Of a stretch of 64,000 nt of DNA, positions 20,160 through 31,102 are shown piece by piece. Location of the stretch: NCBI GenBank assembly GCA_020975405.1, contig JAIOWQ010000002.1:3720001-3784000 (forward strand), in the 5' to 3' direction. The stretch is from Keithomyces neogunnii (Eukaryota > Ascomycota > Sordariomycetes > Hypocreales > Clavicipitaceae). The notes under the pieces were generated by a model that had not been told where the DNA came from, made no database searches, and saw only the letters and a program-made list of their open reading frames with translations. The number at the start of each line of letters is the position of its first letter. The stretch's first letter is position 1. The position numbers were made by a program, and so were the translations under genes.

Positions 20160-23100
20160 TCAAAGCCTACACAGCCCTCCGCGCAAATCGTCAATCTTGG
20201 CCAAATCGTCCTTGATGGGTCCCAGATTCTTGACATCATCATCCGTCATGCCCCTCCGCTTGCCCGCCGCCGATGACCACGATCCACGGCCCAAGCCCGC
20301 ACCCGCCAGCGTGCTAAACACGGACATGAAGGCATTGCTAGGATCTTGCACAATGCTCAAGGTCAGCAGCCCGGCCTCTCCCGCGACCTCAATCATCTGC
20401 AGGGCAGAGCGGAGGGCAACCAGGGTGGCGTCGAGCGCCTCTCCCACAAAGGGAATGAAGAAGAGGAGGCCGCCGATAAAGTTGGCAATCATCTCCTCCC
20501 TCTCCTTCTTCTTAATCTCGGCGGCCTCCTGGACAACCTTGTCCATGCTGCTCACCGCAGACGCCATTGTCAGGGCGGGGAGGGAGGACGCGTCGACCAA
20601 GTCGGCCATGTTGAGCTGCGAGTCGAGGCTGCCAATGGCGTTGAGCAGCTTGAGGCGGGCGAGGAGATCTCTCGAGTTGTCGTACGATTTGCCGATGGCG
20701 TCCTTGGGGTTGAAGACGTGGATTTGGTCGTCGGGCGCGGCCTCGGGGTAGTTCCAGAACCAGTCGTCCTGCTTTTTCCCACAGCCGATGGGATCCGAAG
20801 AGTACTGGCACCCGTTTGAAATCTTGACGTCGGTGTCGCCGAACCTGATCCAATCCCGTTCGACGCCGTAGTCCTTGCTGATGGCGTTGTAGAAGCCGTC
20901 CGAGTCCTCCAGGGTGTACGTCGTGTTGGGCACCCGCGTGTTGAACCAGTCGATGCCCTCTGGCCCGCCCTGGTAGACGGTGGGACAAGTTATGTCGCGC
21001 GTGCCACGGCCGTCGACGCAGCCTGCCGCGTCGTTGCAGCTGTCGACGCAGTTGGAGTAGCGGCAGCTGGAGCAGCATGTCTGGTAGCTCGTCTCGGTGC
21101 ACTTGAAGAAGTCGTCGGCGTGGCCATTGCCCATGAAGGCGTCGATTTGCACGGGCACCTGCTGGATCGTGTAGTCCTCGTACGTCTTGAACTTGTCGTC
21201 GTATCCCTTGCGCACGAGCTCGTCGTACTTGTTCAGCGCGTCCTCCATGATTTTGATTTGCACGTCGACAATGTACTGGTCCATGCAGTAAAAGGGAATG
21301 CTGTCCTTTCTGTCCTTGAGCTGGTCCAGCGTGTTGTACTTTGAGTCGCACTGGACGTAGTACTGGGGGTCAATGTAGGCGACGTAGTCGGGGTCGTAGC
21401 CCTCGTCGTCTGAGCCGCTGCCGGGGCATTAGCATGCTGAGAGTGAATGACGCGGCACGGCTGGATGGATGTGTACTTACTCGACATACTCTTGCAGGTC
21501 CACGGCCCAGTCGGTCGTTCCGGCAAAGTTGTACGAGGCGTACAGAGATTGCCTGGACGCCTTGGTGTCATCATCCATGTAGGCGACCCATTCGGTGTCG
21601 TTGTAAACCAGAATGTTGGACCCGGCATCGGTCCATTGGCTGTTGACGCGACCACTGTCGATGATTTCGTTGATTTCCGCATTGGAGATGTAGCCGCTGG
21701 TGTCGGTGCAGCGACCCTTGGCCGCGTCGGATGCCCTGGGAGAACCGGTAAACAGACACATTGGCCCCGTGCATCCGGCCTGGGCCATCTTGAAGGAACG
21801 TCCGTAACTGGTGACGCCCACCACGACCTTGTTGGACGGCACGCCCGCCTTTGTAATCATGGACAGGGCGTCGGTGGTCTCGGTAATGTTAACGTGGGAG
21901 CGGAGACAATTGCCCGTGGGACAGCCGGGGGAAGTCCATTGGTTGCCGTAATCCCATTGACCGTGAAGATCGTAGGTCATGTAGATGATGTAATCAATCT
22001 TGGCGGCCATTTCTTTGATGGGAAAGGCCTTGAGATACCAGTACGACGCCGGAGCCGCGAGCGACACCGACTTGCTGCCGCCAAGCATGGCCTTGAGGCC
22101 AGCCAGGGTTTCATAGTAGTCTTGTCCGGCTGCGGGATCCCCGGCAGGGATATCAGGAATGTCGGGCGCCTTTGCGGGCGGGTTAGCATCAGAGGGCAAG
22201 CAAGACAAGGAATGGACATGGTCGACTCACACCGGGATACTCCCAATCAACATCGACCCCGTCCAGGTTATGTTGGTTGACAAAGGCAACAATGTTGCTC
22301 TGAAAGGTAGCTCTGTTGGCGCTCTTGGTGGCCTCGCGAAGGATATTGAAAGTGCCGGGCTTGGTACTGAAGTCCCACCCGCCAAAAGAGACGATTCTCT
22401 TGACGTTGCTCATGGCCTTGAAGGTGTCAAACTGGTCCTGGACACCGCTGACATCAATGCCAAAGGTGGATGTGATGTTGGCAAAGGAAAAGTGAATATG
22501 CGTATACTTTGACGTGTCGATTTGATCAACATCCATGTTCAGACACGGGCGGTTCCAGTTCCACGACTCATAGTACGCAACCTGCATTGTCGTGGCCGGG
22601 GGCGAGCCTTTGATGATGTCCCTGCCGCAGTTGGAGATACCTAAGATTAGATTACGGTTGTCAGAAATGCAGCGTTTCCAGCCTCGACACGAAGGAAATG
22701 GGAGGCGGCTTACATCCGTTTGTGTTTGGCGCCGACGTGCCCGGCGCACCAGAGGCCGACTTGGATATGACACAGAAGTCGTCGGTAGTGCCGCACTGCC
22801 CCCATTTATTGCAGCAGACGTTGAGAGGACATGGGTTGAGATTGGCCCAGTCATCACTGCTTCCCGACGCGGGCTTCGTCGTGCCGGGGACCTGCGGCCC
22901 GCAGACGGCGTTGGAGACGGACGGCGGGAAAGGAGGCGTGCCCGTGCTGAGACAAATCTGCGCGTTCACATAGAGCAGTGCGCATCCGTTCCAGCCCCAT
23001 GTCTTGCTGTTGAAGCCCTCAATCTTGTCGGCGGTGAGCCCGTTGGCGGCGGCAATGGCATCGCAGCCGTCATTGGCCTTGATGGTGTAGACAAAGCAGG

Positions 23101-24451
23101 ATCCATCGCTGTTGGGCTTGGGAGTTATGTCGGGCAGCTTTCCGTACGTGCAGCATACCCGTTGGCCAACCGCCAAGGTCGAGCAAAGGTTTGCCTCACT
23201 GCTGTGCAGCTTGGTGAAGTCTGCCGCCTTGAGCCCGCACTTTTGTGCTACTGACGTGCACGTGTCCCCTCCGACGACGGAGACGGTCTTGCACGTGCCG
23301 TCAGAGTTGGCAGGAGGTATCGGGTCGGGCAGCGTGCCGGCGGAGCAGCAGACGGTCTGGTCAACCGCGAGCGTGTTGCAAAAGTTGGTGGCAGGGTTGT
23401 ACTTTTGCAAGTCGGCCTGGCTGATGCCGCATCGCTGCGCAACGGCATAACAGCCGTCACCGGACTGGACTGTCGTGGTTCTGCAGGTCGCCCTCACGGC
23501 GAGCCTCGACTTGGCCCAGGCGTGAGCCTCCTTTGAGGGCTGAGCCGAGGGGGACTGAACGTCAGTGCTGTTGGAGCCACGAGGAGAAGCTGGAACCCGC
23601 AGAGACACGGTCATGAGGTTGTCGACGTTTCCGGACACGCATCTTCCATCTGCCCATGTCTGCACCACTTCCTGCACCACGGAAAGATTGTCGACAGAGG
23701 CTGCAATGATTCCGACGGCATAGTCCGCTCCACGGCCCTTTTCAGGGCAAAGCTGGACCATGTTTGCGTCAGACGGGCTTCCCTTTGCCTTTGCATCTTG
23801 CAAAAAGCGGTCCAAGATGCCGGCATGGACACCATGTTGGTATACCTCGGCGCCGGCGAACAGACCGACAATGGTAGATTGAGAGTATCCAAAAGCGATG
23901 ACATTTTCTTTGCAAGAAGGCTTCTTTGTGCTCAGGTAGCTCTGGACCTGGTATCCCGCAGAGAGGAGGTCGTCCAGCGAGACCTTGTTCCCGTCACTGG
24001 CAATGCCAGCAGGCTTGCCAATGGTGACATCGGCCTGGACTATGTCGTGGTTGGGTGTCGAGCAAACTGCGGCAATGTCGTCTTTCCACGCTGCGGAGTT
24101 CTTCTCCGCCGAAATCAGGCCGTAGTCTGCTTTGCATCCTCTGATGCCCGTGACGGGTACTTGTCTGCCGTCGACAACAGTCTTTTGGATATTGAAGCCA
24201 AGCAACATGGTCTCATTACAAGTTGCCAAGCTGGCTGCGTCTGGAAACAGGAACCACTCTGACGAGTCTCCAGAGGCACCGTCCTGGCACGACGAGGGAC
24301 ATGCTTTGGGCTTTGCGGTGCGATCGACGGCCGCACGCCACGCATCCAAGTCTGCGTTTGAGGAAACTTGATTCTGGTCGGCAGCAGCTGGTGCTACTTG
24401 TCCAACCACCAGGAGGAGTGATGCAAAGTAGGATAACAGAGACATTGTCAT
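20160..24451 (-). CDS. GH18 subgroup-C chitinase with LysM and chitin-binding domains (killer-toxin-like)
   Basis: Exons 24451-22714, 22640-22231, 22169-21481 and 21417-20160 join in frame to 1364 aa. A signal peptide (about 1-24) is followed by a long N-terminal region, three LysM-like modules starting at about 323, 387 and 452 (each Cys-rich, e.g. GDTCTSVAQKCG), a hevein-type ChtBD1 near 535-560 (CCNKWGQCG), then the GH18 barrel from about 590. The catalytic DxxDxDxE is Asp706-Gly-Val-Asp-Val-Asp-Trp-Glu713, intact. The C-terminal 400 residues contain a Cys cluster (CCSSCRYSNCVDSC) and a hydrophobic stretch (IANFIGGLLFFIPFVGEAL). This layout is that of fungal subgroup-C chitinases, related to the alpha/beta subunit of the Kluyveromyces killer toxin; they are secreted and cut or bind chitin of other fungi or of the host. 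It is divergently paired with the secreted protein at 25229. The gene looks intact. Confidence 0.95.
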
Positions 24452-25228
24452 GGTGAACTGGCGAGAGGGTTAATGGACCTCGGCCAGTGGTGGGAAGCAA
24501 GGTTGGGAACAGTGTAGAGCAATGACATGTAAAACACACATGCAATTATAAGACAGCCCAAGAGGGGGGGGGATGGAGAGGAGAGTCGTTTCTTGACAGG
24601 CAGAAAACGAGAGCGTGGGTGCCACCATGTGGAAAACTGAGGCATTAACAGAATGAGCGGTTATGAATAGAGAGAAACATATTTGTCATGCACAGACATG
24701 ACGACTGCCTCGGTCGAGAAACAAAACATCTCCCATGATAGTGTCTAGCTGACCAATGGCTCACAGCTTGCGTCCCAAAGCACCAATGACAAATGTCTCA
24801 GACAGGCCTGGGAAAGGGCGTCCTATCCATCAGGACGAACCATTTCGCGCCTCAAATTTCCTAGCATCCCTGGACCTAGGTGACATGTCAGAGTTACATA
24901 CAAGCTTCTATCTGAGGTATCGTCGGTGAAGCCGTGGGGGCGAGGCTATTTTAGATCCTGGACCCCTTGTCTGGGGGCCATGCACGCGCTTGTGCAAGGC
25001 TACGCCTGCTTCGGGAAGGTAATTATACAACCTCATTTTCCAACTCGGGGTGGTCAATCGGCGACCTTTGTGCCGATGCGATACGGCCAATATGGCGGCG
25101 CTTGTTCCTGTCCTGCCACAAAACATCTACATGCTTGCTTCCCACCTGATGCGTTTTCCTCCAGCCTCGGGCGCAGATATCCTTTGCCGTTTCCATTCTT
25201 CCAATTCTTCCCACGCAAAGCAGCAAAG
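24452..25228. promoter_or_regulatory. 777-bp shared intergenic region of the chitinase and secreted-protein genes
   Basis: The two ATGs (24451 minus, 25229 plus) face away from each other, so regulatory sites for both must be here. It includes a G-run (about 24567) and pyrimidine-rich leaders before each start (for example CCTTTGCCGTTTCC upstream of 25229). No specific operator identified. Confidence 0.5.
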
Positions 25229-26125
25229 ATGCGAGTCAACTTCCTCCTGGGCACTCTCTTCCTTGTGGCCAAGGCCTTGGCCGGTGGCTACGCCGGTGCG
25301 TTGGAGCGCGTGTGGCTATACTACGCCTACCAAATCGACGGACTCAACGACGAGGCAGCTCGCACCCTTGGATGGAAGTGCATCAGCTGGGACGACAATG
25401 ACAATAAATGCAGGCAAAAAAAAGGCAAAGATCAATGGGTCGTGTGCAGAGGCACCCTGCCCGGCCGGCGATGCACCTTTAGCCAGTTCCTGAACTTCGT
25501 CGGCGGCGCAGGGATCCATGACCAGTTCGTCGCCGACAAGGACGGCAAGCTGTTGGATCTTACAGCGACGGATTTCGACCCTGAGCAGACCGCCAAGAAT
25601 GTTTACGCCCACTTTCTCGCGCAGCCCAAGAACAAAGTCCCCGACTACCAATCGTACAGGGTCATGAAGGGTGCAACCGGCGACTACGTGGACGGCATCA
25701 ACAAGATTGGAGACGTGGTGGCCAACAGGGCAGCCAACGACGAGATACGCAAGAATAATGCCCAATTGTTTCAGCGCTTCGCGGAAACCACCACCCAGAT
25801 CAAGACGGCCAGAATTGGCGATCACGGCCCCTATCTCATTGCGGAGGCAGAAGCAAAGCTGAACCCGAAGGGCATCACCGTGGAAAAGGAGACGATGGGG
25901 TCGGGCGTGAACCCGGCTGATCCCTCGAAGCCCTGGGAGACAGTCGATTGGGAAAAGACTGTGTCTGGGGGAGTGGCGAGCGGCAAGTTTACCGAGCAAG
26001 AAATGCTCGACCTTACCAGTCAGACGAAGACGGATTTCTACACCAATGATCCAACTGCTTCCATCCACCAAACCGTTATTCAGTCATATGAGAATGCGGA
26101 GAACAAGGCCAAGGGATGCCTTTGA
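25229..26125 (+). CDS. Secreted protein of unknown function beside the chitinase
   Basis: Single exon, 298 aa from ATG 25229 (MRVNFLLGTLFLVAKALA). The frame is open back to 24926, but only the Met at 25229 gives a proper signal peptide, cleaved after about residue 18. The mature N-terminal third has four cysteines in a compact region (GWKCISWDD...KCRQ...VVCRG...RRCTF) that could form two disulphides; the rest is hydrophilic, helix-prone and charged, ending NKAKGCL. No enzyme motif is recognised. Adjacent small secreted proteins of this kind are found next to subgroup-C chitinases in other Hypocreales as far as I recall. Context suggests it acts outside the cell with the chitinase, perhaps as the protein that the chitinase helps to enter a target, but that is inference. 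Confidence 0.8.
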   Translation: MRVNFLLGTLFLVAKALAGGYAGALERVWLYYAYQIDGLNDEAARTLGWKCISWDDNDNKCRQKKGKDQWVVCRGTLPGRRCTFSQFLNFVGGAGIHDQFVADKDGKLLDLTATDFDPEQTAKNVYAHFLAQPKNKVPDYQSYRVMKGATGDYVDGINKIGDVVANRAANDEIRKNNAQLFQRFAETTTQIKTARIGDHGPYLIAEAEAKLNPKGITVEKETMGSGVNPADPSKPWETVDWEKTVSGGVASGKFTEQEMLDLTSQTKTDFYTNDPTASIHQTVIQSYENAENKAKGCL

Positions 26126-26274
26126 GAAGGGCAGATGTGCTGTTCATGCATGTAGGCTCGGATTTTGTGTCTTGCTGGTAGCTACGGCGACTGATGATTC
26201 TACATGCATCATCGGGGGGATAATATAAAAGAAAATGAAACGCCTGCCTTGCTGGCTGAATTATCCTCACGCCT

Positions 26275-27000
26275 CTAGTCCACATCTGCAAGCTCCCGTA
26301 GATTTAGCCCGGCCTCGTTGTCAAGCACAGATTCCAGCTCTTGATCAAAGTCGTCCATATCCAGCACCCTGCCCCCCTCCTCGTCAGCCCAGCGGTATGC
26401 CATCTCCAGCTGAGGGCCGGTCAATACGAGCCCTGTCTTGAGGTCCAGGAAGCTGACGTTTTCCAAAGGGCACGCTCCGTATCCGGGGCCTCGGATTGTT
26501 GAGCCCCATATCAGGAAGTGGTCTCCTATGGCAAGCTGCAGCTCCCTCAGCGCCGTAAACTTTTCCAACATTACGTGGCTATGGTGAAAGAAGCCTTCGT
26601 AGAACATGTCGCCGAAATCGCCGTTGGGCACCAGAAACCTGAGCCGCTGAATGTCTGACTGGTGCGGCGCAAGCAGTTCCAGCCGGCAGTCTGCTCGGCA
26701 AATCATGTCCAGCTGAAAATTGACCCAGGCGTATTGGACCTGGGATCCGCCGGGCAGGGAGGAGAAGAAGGCCCTTTGATAGGGAGCATGCTGCCTAGAC
26801 TCTTGGGATGCGTGCATGACGGCAGGGGGCGGCGTTGGAGCATGGGCAAAGGGGGGATAGGTTGCGCGGTCCATGATTGTGGTGCGCGCCGATGGCGGGA
26901 TGGTGCGAATGCAGACAATACGAGGTTCCGCGGCCACGGCCCAGACCTGACGGCGAAGCTCTGGAGGAAGCCGCGAGAAGGGATGAAAGGTAGCTGCCAT
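26275..27000 (-). CDS. 2EXR domain protein
   Basis: Single exon, 241 aa. It begins MAATFHPFSRLPPELRRQVWAVA, the 2EXR signature (F..LP.ELR..IW, PF20150), continues with PRIVCI and ends the domain at AVMHASQESRQHA. This F-box-like module is very common in ascomycetes and is presumed to mediate protein interaction, perhaps in ubiquitin ligase complexes. The C-terminal half is acidic with no second domain. Role unknown. Confidence 0.88.
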   Translation of the reverse strand: MAATFHPFSRLPPELRRQVWAVAAEPRIVCIRTIPPSARTTIMDRATYPPFAHAPTPPPAVMHASQESRQHAPYQRAFFSSLPGGSQVQYAWVNFQLDMICRADCRLELLAPHQSDIQRLRFLVPNGDFGDMFYEGFFHHSHVMLEKFTALRELQLAIGDHFLIWGSTIRGPGYGACPLENVSFLDLKTGLVLTGPQLEMAYRWADEEGGRVLDMDDFDQELESVLDNEAGLNLRELADVD

Positions 27001-28107
27001 TGTGAAGCATCAACCCGTGCCTGGTGGCGCCGTGGGCTCGGGGTCGCCTACGGAGTATACGCTCCTCAAGCTGCAGCCATAGGGACAGGGAGGAGTGTCG
27101 TAGACCCACGAGGGGTTAAAGCCGGCTTCGTCTCGGACTCTCGGTCAAAGGGGTTGAGGGGGTTCGCGAAGGAGGCAAGTTGCGAGGCAACGCGCGACAA
27201 CTAATAAGAGCAGAATTGGCAAATAGTCGGTCGACTCGGGGTTGGCCAGGTCCCGACAGGGGTCTCAAAATCTAGGCTCCTGCCGTTGCCATCTCGATAG
27301 TACGCCAAGCATGCCAAGCCCTTTTTAGACTGCTGCCGGTGCTAGCGCACGTTTGGCCCTATTAAAATATAAGCCTAAAGAAGAAGAACCAGCCAGCGCT
27401 AGCGGAGGTGCCTCCACTTTTGGTATGCAACAGCCCCCAAGGCCCAAGCCGTCAGCCGCCACCGGCTCCCCCGCACCAGATCAAGAAAATGTCGCACCTG
27501 TCACTGGGCACGTGCCTGGTCAATCTCACATGCAGAATACAAGGCTTTTTATGATATCATTTGCACCCCATCTTGGTGTGCGCTGCGTGTGACGGATAAT
27601 ATGAGGGTCTAAAAGCGCCCCCGAGCAGGCCATACTATCATGGCACACACCAGTTAGTTGTACTAGTAGTCGCCGAGACTTTTTGCTAGCCCGGCGCCCA
27701 TGGCTACCTCGAATAGGTTTGAGCCCTGCGTATAACAAGATTAGGAATACGCCCGGACAAGTCTACTATATTTTACTTGTACGCATAAGATCCATGCTTG
27801 AAAGCTAACACTAACAGGCCAGCGAGCGCTTAGCCTTTTTGCAAGCATGTCCAACAAACAGCTGCCAAGATAGGAAAGGAGTGGCAAGAGGTTCCTTTTC
27901 AAATTACCTGCCCGCTCTATACGGAACACTCTACAAGAGACCTCCATCTAGTCACTTTCGTCCTGCCTTGGCCACCTTGACGACGGTTTCGTCCTCTTCT
28001 TCAACTTGGTCTACTTTTGCCTTGGCTTGCTCATTCCTTGTCTGACGGCCAACCAAAATCATAGGAAGCAGACCTGTCGAGTGCTGCGACTTGCACAGTC
28101 TCTCACG
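27001..28107. other. Intergenic, with a repeat shared with 30.4 kb
   Basis: Bases 27498-27600 (GTCGCACCTGTCACTGGGCACGTG and AAGGCTTTTTATGATATC...) match parts of 29612-29636 and 30413-30500. A 79-codon frame at 27353-27592 overlaps it and is not credible as a gene. Nothing else recognised. Confidence 0.5.
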
Positions 28108-28926
28108 ATGAAGCTCTCCATCACCACAGCTCTGGGCTGCGCCATCGCTCTGGCCGTGGCAAGCACTCAGCCCGAGCTTCAATGGGACCCAGACACCATC
28201 GCAACCTGCGTCGAGTGGTTCAACAATGGCGGTGACGATACCTGCGAGTCCATCCGCTCCCTGTTCAACATCTCTCCCGAAGATTTCCACACATGGAACC
28301 CTTCCGTCGGCACCGACTGCCAGCCGTGGAGTTACCAATCTTACTGCATCTTGACCAAGGAGAAGCTCGCCAGTCTCACGTCCACCGTGACGACTGTCCC
28401 GGCAACAACAGCCACCACCACCACCTCGTCTACCCATGCACCGTCTCCCACTTCTTGGAAGGCCTTGGGCTGCTACACAGACGACGACGCCACGTATCCC
28501 GTTTTGGAGAAGCAGGCGGGAAGTGACGACTCTGCCCTCGAGATCCCCTCTTGTGAGGACACGTGCTGGAAGGCCTCCAATGGGACCGTCCTCTACGCCG
28601 GCGTGAAACAAGGCAACCAATGCTGGTGCGGCAGCTTTGTCGGCGGACAGACGTCCAGAAACCAAACAGACTGCAACGTCCCGTGTAGCGGGAACAGCCA
28701 AGAGATTTGCGGTGGCCAGGACAGGATCAATGTCTTTGAGCCTGTCACCACCACCGCCGTCTCCGGCACTACGACTCCTGCCACGTCTGTCGTTACCAGC
28801 TCTGTTGCCATCTCTGTTACCGGCTCTGTTACCGGCTCTGTTGCCACCTCTGTTGCCACCTCTGTAGCCAGCTCTGTTACCACTTCAACGCAATCATCTG
28901 GAGCTGCGGGGAATAGCCCGTTTTAA
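28108..28926 (+). CDS. Secreted LysM-WSC protein with Ser/Thr/Val-rich repeat tail
   Basis: Single exon, 272 aa, starting at ATG 28108 (MKLSITTALGCAIALAVA, signal peptide); an upstream in-frame Met at 28006 lacks a signal and is not used. A Cys-bearing LysM-like module occupies about 25-85 (DTCESIRSLFNISPEDFHTWNP). A Thr-rich linker follows, then a WSC domain at about 116-205 (LGCYTDD, CEDTCWKA, YAGVKQGNQCWCG, CSGNSQEICGG), a carbohydrate-binding fold. The tail repeats SVTGSV / SVATSV units and is probably heavily O-glycosylated; it lacks a hydrophobic end, so GPI anchoring is unlikely. Likely to bind chitin or glucan outside the cell, as an effector or wall protein. Function is inferred from domains. 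Confidence 0.87.
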   Translation: MKLSITTALGCAIALAVASTQPELQWDPDTIATCVEWFNNGGDDTCESIRSLFNISPEDFHTWNPSVGTDCQPWSYQSYCILTKEKLASLTSTVTTVPATTATTTTSSTHAPSPTSWKALGCYTDDDATYPVLEKQAGSDDSALEIPSCEDTCWKASNGTVLYAGVKQGNQCWCGSFVGGQTSRNQTDCNVPCSGNSQEICGGQDRINVFEPVTTTAVSGTTTPATSVVTSSVAISVTGSVTGSVATSVATSVASSVTTSTQSSGAAGNSPF

Positions 28927-29422
28927 GTTCCACTTACACTGTAACGTGGCAAGCCTGTGTATCAGTTGGGGGTTTCAAAATCGACACAAGCCCTAGGTGA
29001 ATAGAGCCCATGGTGTAAGCATTAATATATATTCTACTGGAGAAACCGGTGTTTCCATCTGCCTCGTGAACCTTTGCATGACGACATGTCCAAAATTTGA
29101 AAGACGGCCACAAAGCCGCTGCCGGTGGCAATAGTGTTGCATTATAGCATGTCATGCAGTGATGTCGGTCACAAAGAGACTCCAGAAGCCAACAAAGGGC
29201 ATCATACAGAATCGATGGATGTACCAAGTTTGTTTGAGGTCACTGTGGTGTCATGCGATGCGGCTTGCGGCCTAACATGCGTACTTATTTGAAATGGAGT
29301 GGCTATGCCGTCTATTCTAACTACACCGTGTCACAGTCGGCCAAAACAAAATCGATCTACCCGTTGTTCCAACACGGAGCTTTAACCTCAGCAGGGCCAT
29401 GGCTTGCAAAAAAAGCATGGCG

Positions 29423-30364
29423 CAGGCAAAGCTGCGGTAGCCAGGCTATTTCTCTCATCATCGTCTCTCTCTTTAGCATCTGTCTCTTTATCTCCATTTT
29501 CATCTTTCTAACCTCCCCTAGATTAGTGCTTTAACACATAAGTTATTCTTCATCAAGTTTTGGCCCTCCCCGGGCCCTGCCGGGTGGGGCCGCTTGCAGT
29601 GGGCTCATTTGTCGCACCAGTCACTGGGCACGTGTGCCAAGGCGCTGTAAATCTAGCACCCTACACTGGGATTATTAAATCAGCGCGCCTAACGCATGGG
29701 GCCCTACGCCCTCTATAAATCGAGGCGCATATAGTTTAACTTTATCACGCAAAGCGGCGCTTTGCCTGAGTTTTGCATGAAATGCGGAACGAAGGCAAGT
29801 GAAGATGCAGTTCCGAAGGCTGCAGCTGCCCGCTTTGCCTATTTAATATGAATCTAATAGTGAGGCCGACAACTTTTAGAATACTCATCGGCGATTGGAT
29901 AACGAGGAATTTGAGGTACGTACCGAGTTAGTGATGCTTTTAGCAGGCGCGTTGTGATGTTACGGAAGGTAGGCAGCGCCGCAGGCAGGAGCCCGCTGCA
30001 AGCGGCCCCCGGAGGGAAAAAACACACAATACCACTTCATGATCAATGAAAAATAAATCATGCCTAAGGGAGTAGAATTAAAGGATCTCATAATCTGTGT
30101 TAAAATAGCCTATATTAGCAGTGTGCGCGCATTAAAATACTAACCTTATAAGGGTCAGCCTGGCCACATGATCACCTATAACAGCTCCTGCCTTGAAAAA
30201 TCGAGCCCTTCAAACGAGCCCTTCAAATCGAGCAAATCGAGCCCTTCAATCAAGCCCTTTCAAATCGAGCCCTGCAATTAAGCCCGCTGCAAGCGGCCCC
30301 CGGCAGGGCTCCCAGAGGGCCCCCGGAGGGAAAAAACAGCCTGGCTACCGCCGCTTTGCCTGCG
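29423..30364. repeat. Foldback-like inverted repeat, about 940 bp
   Basis: 29423-29450 is the reverse complement of 30337-30364 (28 bases, one mismatch; AGCCTGGCTACCGC...), and 29562-29606 pairs imperfectly with 30281-30330 (AGCCC-CTGCAAGCGGCCCC and CCGGCAGGG). The arms are collinear except for about 110 extra bases on the left. It looks like a MITE or foldback element or its remains. Confidence 0.65.
30199..30285. repeat. Tandem CGAGCCCTTCAAA-type units
   Basis: About six degenerate copies of a 13-15 base unit (CGAGCCCTTCAAA, TCGAGCCCTTCAAT, CAAGCCCTTTCAAA) lie inside the foldback element. Confidence 0.65.
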
Positions 30365-31102
30365 CCTAGGATACCGACGAAGTCGGCAGCATCCCAGGCT
30401 ATTTTATGTAGAAAATCAAGGCTTTTTATAATATCTTTTTCACCCATCTTCGTGTGCGCCCCCGAGCACACATTGTGTGTGCGCTACGTGTGACATCATT
30501 CCGCCTGCGGCACTGCCCACATGCCACAACGCCACAGCGCCACAGGGCGCCTGCACATATCATCACCAACACAGTACGAAGTACTCTGTACATGCCTCGA
30601 ACTCCTCGTCGTCTTATCGCCGACAAGTATTTATTTACCAACTAATCAACATGCACTTGAAAGATTTTTGGCCTTATTTAAGCGAAACCCTGTAAATTAC
30701 ATGATTCCGAACCGGTCCTTTACCAATGAGATCAGCGCAACAACTTCCACGAGAGGGAGGAGGATCTACTTTCAATGTTTATCAGCCAATTATATGTCAT
30801 ATATCACGTGACCTTTGATCTGCAACCTAGGTTGGTACCTTTTGGCGTCAAGCCGGACTATTTCCAGGTTGCATTACGAACAATCTTCTTAGCGGTCCTG
30901 ATGGCCCAAAGCCAACCCATCCATGCAGTCGTTGCTCTTCTACTACATCCATATGATCGAAAACCGCTCATTGAAATGCCCATTCGCGTGAGTGTGTGGC
31001 ATTGACGGAGCTCCATGTTATGACTGTTGCTGCCAACGCGAAGGGATCCTTGCAAACGACCAACCTCTGGGACCGACGACCCCCTTTCATTCAAGACCGA
31101 GA

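Larger units (their letters stand above)
28927..31102. other. Repeat-rich gene-free stretch
   Basis: Includes the long inverted repeat 29423-30364, a direct third copy of its GCCCGCTGCAAGCGGCCCCC motif at 29988-30010, and short tandem units near 30199-30285. No gene seen; frames of 70-97 codons in it do not resemble proteins. Confidence 0.5.

Noticed and set aside
20017..20751. Plus-strand frame of 244 codons
   Set aside because: Antisense to the last chitinase exon; low-complexity Ser/Arg/Leu composition caused by the GC-rich codon use of the real gene.
21447..22280. Plus-strand frame of 277 codons, Gly/Val-rich
   Set aside because: Antisense shadow of chitinase exons 2-3, which carry the GH18 domain and splice signals.
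24926..25228. N-terminal extension of the secreted 298-aa protein
   Set aside because: The extra 101 residues are unlike a leader, and the Met at 25229 gives a canonical signal peptide.
27353..27592. 79-codon Pro-rich plus frame
   Set aside because: Overlaps a dispersed repeat shared with 30.4 kb and ends in it.
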